From JAVBLW01 sp031553215 (GTDB lineage: Bacteria > Bacillota_I > Bacilli_A > Acholeplasmatales > Anaeroplasmataceae), in NCBI GenBank assembly GCA_031553215.1, contig JAVBLW010000021.1:1-16863 (forward strand): DNA of 16,863 nt. The letters are read 5' to 3'. Both the position numbers and the translations under genes were made by a program. Below, in pieces: positions 14,123 to 16,863 of this stretch. The notes under the pieces are model-generated. The model was not told where the DNA came from. It searched no databases and saw nothing but the letters and a program-made list of their open reading frames with translations. Each line of letters begins with the position of its first letter. The stretch's first letter is position 1.

Positions 14123-14482
14123 ATGCAAGTTAAACAATTATGGGAAACCCCAAAAGAATCATGGAACGGATGTTCTGACATTGAATTTGAATTTGATGGT
14201 TCAAATGCAAAATTAATAATTTCATATTTAAGCAATAAGGTTTGTAAGAAAATTACTGTTAATTTTTCACATACTATTTGCTATAAGCATGAAACAAATT
14301 ATTTATTTATGCCTAATAGCGATACATATGAACATCTAAGTGAAATTCTTAACTCAGAATGGGTAAAGAACCTTGAAAATTTCAGTCCAAACTTTCCATC
14401 CGGAGACTTTAAACATTTTGTTTTAGATAATCAAAATGATGGTAGATTTGAAATTATTGCTGAAAGTTATAATGTAGAATAA
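14123..14482 (+). CDS. probable immunity protein for the RHS/HINT toxin
   Basis: 119 residues, no signal or membrane segment, beginning 16 nt after the toxin stop with AAGAGGA upstream of the ATG. It starts with WETPKESWNGCSDIEFEFDG, alternating strands follow, then HLSEILNSEWVKNLENFSPN and a C-terminal KHFVLDNQNDGRFEIIAESY. This resembles small immunity proteins of polymorphic toxin systems, with a DGRFEI-type strand near the end. Position and size support a role neutralising the tip encoded just upstream. The specific family is not recognised. A perfect GAAA-loop hairpin follows immediately. Confidence 0.7.
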   Translation: MQVKQLWETPKESWNGCSDIEFEFDGSNAKLIISYLSNKVCKKITVNFSHTICYKHETNYLFMPNSDTYEHLSEILNSEWVKNLENFSPNFPSGDFKHFVLDNQNDGRFEIIAESYNVE

Positions 14483-14483
14483 A

Positions 14484-14513
14484 ATAAAGCAGAAGGGAAA
14501 CCTTCTGCTTTAT
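14484..14513 (+). terminator. perfect stem with GAAA tetraloop after the immunity gene
   Basis: ATAAAGCAGAAGG (14484-14496) pairs perfectly with CCTTCTGCTTTAT (14501-14513) around GAAA. Only three T's end the stem and no T-run follows, so it may be a weak terminator or mRNA-stabilising element; kptA beyond could be partly uncoupled. Confidence 0.6.
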
Positions 14514-14540
14514 GCAAATATATAAAGGCGGTAGGATAGT

Positions 14541-15077
14541 ATGAATTATATAGATGTAAGCAAATTTATTAGTCTAATATTAAGGCATAAACCAGAAGAA
14601 ATAAATATAAAACTAGATTCAAACGGATGGGCAGATGTTGTTGAATTAATTGCTGGTATTAGAAAAAAAGGGTACGATATTGACATTGGTACTTTACATG
14701 AAATTGTTGAACAAAATAATAAGCAAAGATTTACATTTAATGAAGATAAAACAAAAATTAGAGCAAATCAAGGTCACTCAATAAATGTAGATGTTGAATT
14801 AGAAGAATTGATTCCTCCAAATATTTTATATCACGGAACAAGTAAAAGATTTTTAGAAAGCATATTACAGCAAGGACTTATTAAAAAAAATCGAAATTAT
14901 GTTCATCTTTCTATTGATGAAGTGACGGCATTAATAGTAGGAAAAAGACATGGTAGTCCTATTGTTCTAAAGATAAATTCTAAACAAATGTATGCAGATG
15001 GCATTAAATTCTATAAATCAAAAAATAATGTATGGCTAACAGACTATGTAAATGCAAAGTATTTTATTGAGAACTGA
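14541..15077 (+). CDS. kptA: RNA 2'-phosphotransferase (Tpt1/KptA)
   Basis: 178 residues, the normal length of the family. KptA/Tpt1 removes an internal 2'-phosphate from RNA using NAD+, giving ADP-ribose 1'',2''-cyclic phosphate and nicotinamide. The N-terminal winged-helix lobe carries SLILRHKPE (R15, H16). The lobe boundary reads IRANQGHS (R74), followed by LYHGTS (96-101), VHLS (121-124) and VGKRHG (R136) of the NAD-binding lobe. R15, H16, R74 and R136 correspond to the family's Arg-His-Arg-Arg catalytic set, so the enzyme looks active. A GGCGGTAGGA stretch precedes the ATG. It lies between two immunity genes in the toxin operon, which suggests an RNA repair or de-modification role during toxin exposure; that is inference, as bacteria generally lack the yeast tRNA-splicing substrate. 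Confidence 0.92.
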   Translation: MNYIDVSKFISLILRHKPEEINIKLDSNGWADVVELIAGIRKKGYDIDIGTLHEIVEQNNKQRFTFNEDKTKIRANQGHSINVDVELEELIPPNILYHGTSKRFLESILQQGLIKKNRNYVHLSIDEVTALIVGKRHGSPIVLKINSKQMYADGIKFYKSKNNVWLTDYVNAKYFIEN

Positions 15078-15104
15078 TTTAGCATAATATTTTTATGAGA
15101 GATT

Positions 15105-15520
15105 ATGAAAGTATTTTCTGGTGAAGTAGCATTTAAAGCTAGCGAACTATATGGGAAAATTGCCAAAACTATTAGGGGTAAATTAAATAAATTTGAAACT
15201 ATGGATTCTCAAGATAATACTTATGGTACAGAGTTTGAAAATATAGGAATCATTACTATGATTCTTGGAGAAGGCTTAGAAGGAACAACTGAAAGGAAAC
15301 TTGTAAGACATAAAAAAAGGATGCAGATATTAGACTAAAAATAGATTATGATAAATTTGTTAATACTGATGAGAAAAGACCGGAATTACTTTATGTAAAA
15401 AATATTGTTGATTCAATTATGGCTGTTGAAGAGCGAAAAAAAGGTAACTTTAAAGGTTTAAAATTAATTGAGGATATACTAGACACTCTAGGTTTAACAA
15501 AGGAACAAATTGACATTTAG
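15105..15520 (+). pseudogene. Imm44-like immunity protein, split by a one-base frameshift
   Basis: The first frame, 15105-15338, reads MKVFSGEVAFKASELYGKIA, then DNTYGTEFENIGIITMIL, RKLVRHKKRM and stops. The second, up to the stop at 15518-15520, reads DADIRLKIDYDKFVNTDEKR, then ELLYVKNIVDSIMAVEERKK. They join perfectly if the A7 run at 15312-15318 had eight A's, or if a ribosome slips back one base there, giving HKKKDADIRL. The joined protein of about 138 residues has the layout I recall for the Imm44 family of polymorphic toxin immunity proteins: GEV near the start, a DxYG motif, and a D-x-x-L-x-IDY-x-x-F core. Its toxin is not in the window, so it is an orphan immunity gene. The ATG lies 27 nt after kptA with a weak GAGAG site. 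A terminator follows at 15575. Confidence 0.65.
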
Positions 15521-15574
15521 GTATTTACATTAATAGTAACAAATTATTAATTATATTTTAATAAAGTATGAAAT

Positions 15575-15601
15575 AGCAGATGATAAAAAATCTGTTTTTT
15601 T
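15575..15601 (+). terminator. terminator ending the toxin/immunity operon
   Basis: AGCAGAT (15575-15581) pairs with ATCTGTT (15590-15596), with one G-T pair, and is followed by T15595-15601. It separates the operon from the orphan RHS fragment. Confidence 0.7.
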
Positions 15602-15627
15602 ATGCTTAAATTATTTATTAAAAAAAT

Positions 15628-16856
15628 AATATATACTTAGGAATGGACCTAAACTATCACCCAACTGAAGGAGAATACCTATCAACCAAAATCCAAAGTA
15701 CTAACAATTACTTCTATCATAAAGATGCCTACCTATTCCCCTCAGTAAGCGTCCCTGAAAACTACAAAACTAACTACAAATTTAGTTATACAAGAGATGA
15801 TAATGAAAACATCACAAAAATAACCTCAACCGCAAACACTAGCTTCACAACCAACTATGGATATGATGAACTAAACCGACTAAAAACGGAATACAACAGC
15901 CACTTCAACAAAAACTACACCTATGGATATCTAACCAACAATAAAGACATAAACAAAATAACCACCGTACTAGATGGAGCAAACAATTATAAAAACATCG
16001 AATATGACGCCCTAGGAAGAATGACCAAATACTATAAAAGTGGTGTATTACAAAAAGAATATACCTATGAAAGTAATTATCTAAATCCTCAAAGCATCAC
16101 AAAAAATAATATAACCTATAATTGTACATGGAAAAGAGACAACCTACTAACAAACTACGGCACAACTGAATACCTATACAACCATCAAGGACAAAGAACC
16201 AGAAAAACCACCGACACTGACAACATAATGTACTACTATGATGGCTCAAAACTACTAGGAGAAAATAGAGTCAAAGAATCAGGAACACTAGGAACACAAA
16301 ATATAAGATACATATATGACATGCTAGGAATAACCGGAGTTAGATACACCAAAGGATCAGAAACCATCGACTACCAATATGCCAAAGATGGACAACCAAT
16401 CGTCGAATACTACTATGATGCCTATGGAAATTGTGATGAAGTAATCCTAAACCAAAATGATCCATATGCCTCAATAAACCCAATCAGATGGAAAAGTCAA
16501 TACTATGACCTAGAAACCGAAATGTACTACATAAACTCAAGATACTATGACCCAGAAGTATACCAATACCTAGACAGCCTAGACATCGAAAGAATAATAG
16601 AAAGCATGGACACAATTGGAGGATTAAACCTACTGATAATCCAGTAGACTTAGAACTAGATAGATACAACATACTAACTACTACGGAACTAACTCCAGAT
16701 CCAATTTATGATCCAACCAATGGATACAAGAAAAAACCATGGAGTAGATTTATAACGATACTAAAGTGGGTAATAGTAGCCTTCATAGTATTTACGGCTA
16801 TAATAGCAATAGTATTTGGTGATCCAGTAAGTAAACGTTTCGGAATACTACTATGA
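15628..16856 (+). pseudogene. orphan RHS core end with C-terminal membrane helix, disrupted
   Basis: RHS/YD-repeat sequence starts abruptly near 15628 with no promoter, ribosome binding site or N-terminal head. Repeats are clear: NYGYDELNRLKTEYNS, IEYDALGRMTKYYKSG, YLYNHQGQRTRKT, then the core end YYYDAYGN, INSRYYDPEV and GGLNL. The frame breaks at 16630-16640: compared with the core end near 640, 13 nt are missing between the GGLNL codons and NPV. The lost C-terminus continues in another frame from 16638 as NPVDLELDRYN, a short soluble stretch, then one membrane helix (KWVIVAFIVFTAIIAIVF) and a stop at 16854-16856. The segment is A/C-rich like bases 1-640 and unlike the DNA just before it, marking a recombination edge. 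It is best read as a silent, displaced RHS end. Confidence 0.8.
16534..16560 (+). repeat. RHS core direct repeat, right copy
   Basis: Partner of 541-567. Recombination between the two could delete or duplicate the interval or swap RHS tips. Confidence 0.75.
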
Positions 16857-16863
16857 TATTCTT

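Noticed and set aside
1..16863. CRISPR array, tRNA or rRNA genes, or transposase genes
   Set aside because: I saw no regularly spaced repeats, no tRNA or rRNA-like sequence and no transposase or integrase motifs.

Overview
The window is low-GC DNA with strong AGGAGG-type ribosome binding sites, ATG, GTG and TTG starts, TGA used as a stop, and near-consensus sigma-A promoters. A NiCo-type riboswitch and two tandem pairs of Spo0A-like boxes add to the picture. Together these suggest a Bacillota (Firmicutes) chromosome, clostridial or Erysipelotrichia-like, in an accessory region built around RHS polymorphic toxins.

Layout. (1) 1-1743: the 3' end of an RHS/YD-repeat gene, broken by a (TA)n indel and a G-run indel, with its toxin tip and an intact immunity gene. 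(2) 1744-2642: terminator, inverted repeat and decayed coding remnants. (3) 2643-4460: a two-TM, beta-rich membrane protein resembling the Cap15/S-2TMbeta effectors of nucleotide-signalling phage defence, 2 nt before an SDR-fold protein that lacks the catalytic Tyr, then a small unknown ORF. (4) 4671-5354 (minus): a secreted Tyr-rich protein. (5) 5634-5903: a DUF5661-like protein. (6) 5929-8638: consensus promoter, NiCo riboswitch with overlapping terminator, and a P-type metal ATPase. (7) 8739-10260: a divergent cysteine hydrolase and WYL-type regulator sharing a promoter/operator region. (8) 10418-15520: an apparent operon of a sigma-region-4-like regulator, two tandem CdtB-like nucleases, an RHS-head/HINT/toxin fusion, its immunity gene, the RNA 2'-phosphotransferase kptA, and a frameshifted Imm44-like immunity gene. 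(9) 15628-16856: an orphan, disrupted RHS core end with a C-terminal membrane helix.

How the parts relate. The RHS pieces at both edges are in the same orientation and share near-identical core sequence, so the whole interval looks like material gathered between recombining RHS cores: displaced tips, orphan immunity genes and silent cores. The metal-efflux unit and the WYL/hydrolase pair look like ordinary housekeeping or stress modules.

The observations most worth following are: the tandem CdtB-like operon without CdtA/CdtC; the Cap15-like protein plus dead SDR without a visible nucleotide cyclase; two unrelated genes (2643 and 5354) preceded by the same tandem 0A-box/promoter/leader architecture; a HINT domain lacking its nucleophile Cys; and several one-unit indels in short repeats that break toxin or immunity genes. 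All functional calls are from reading the sequence and family knowledge; no database search was run.
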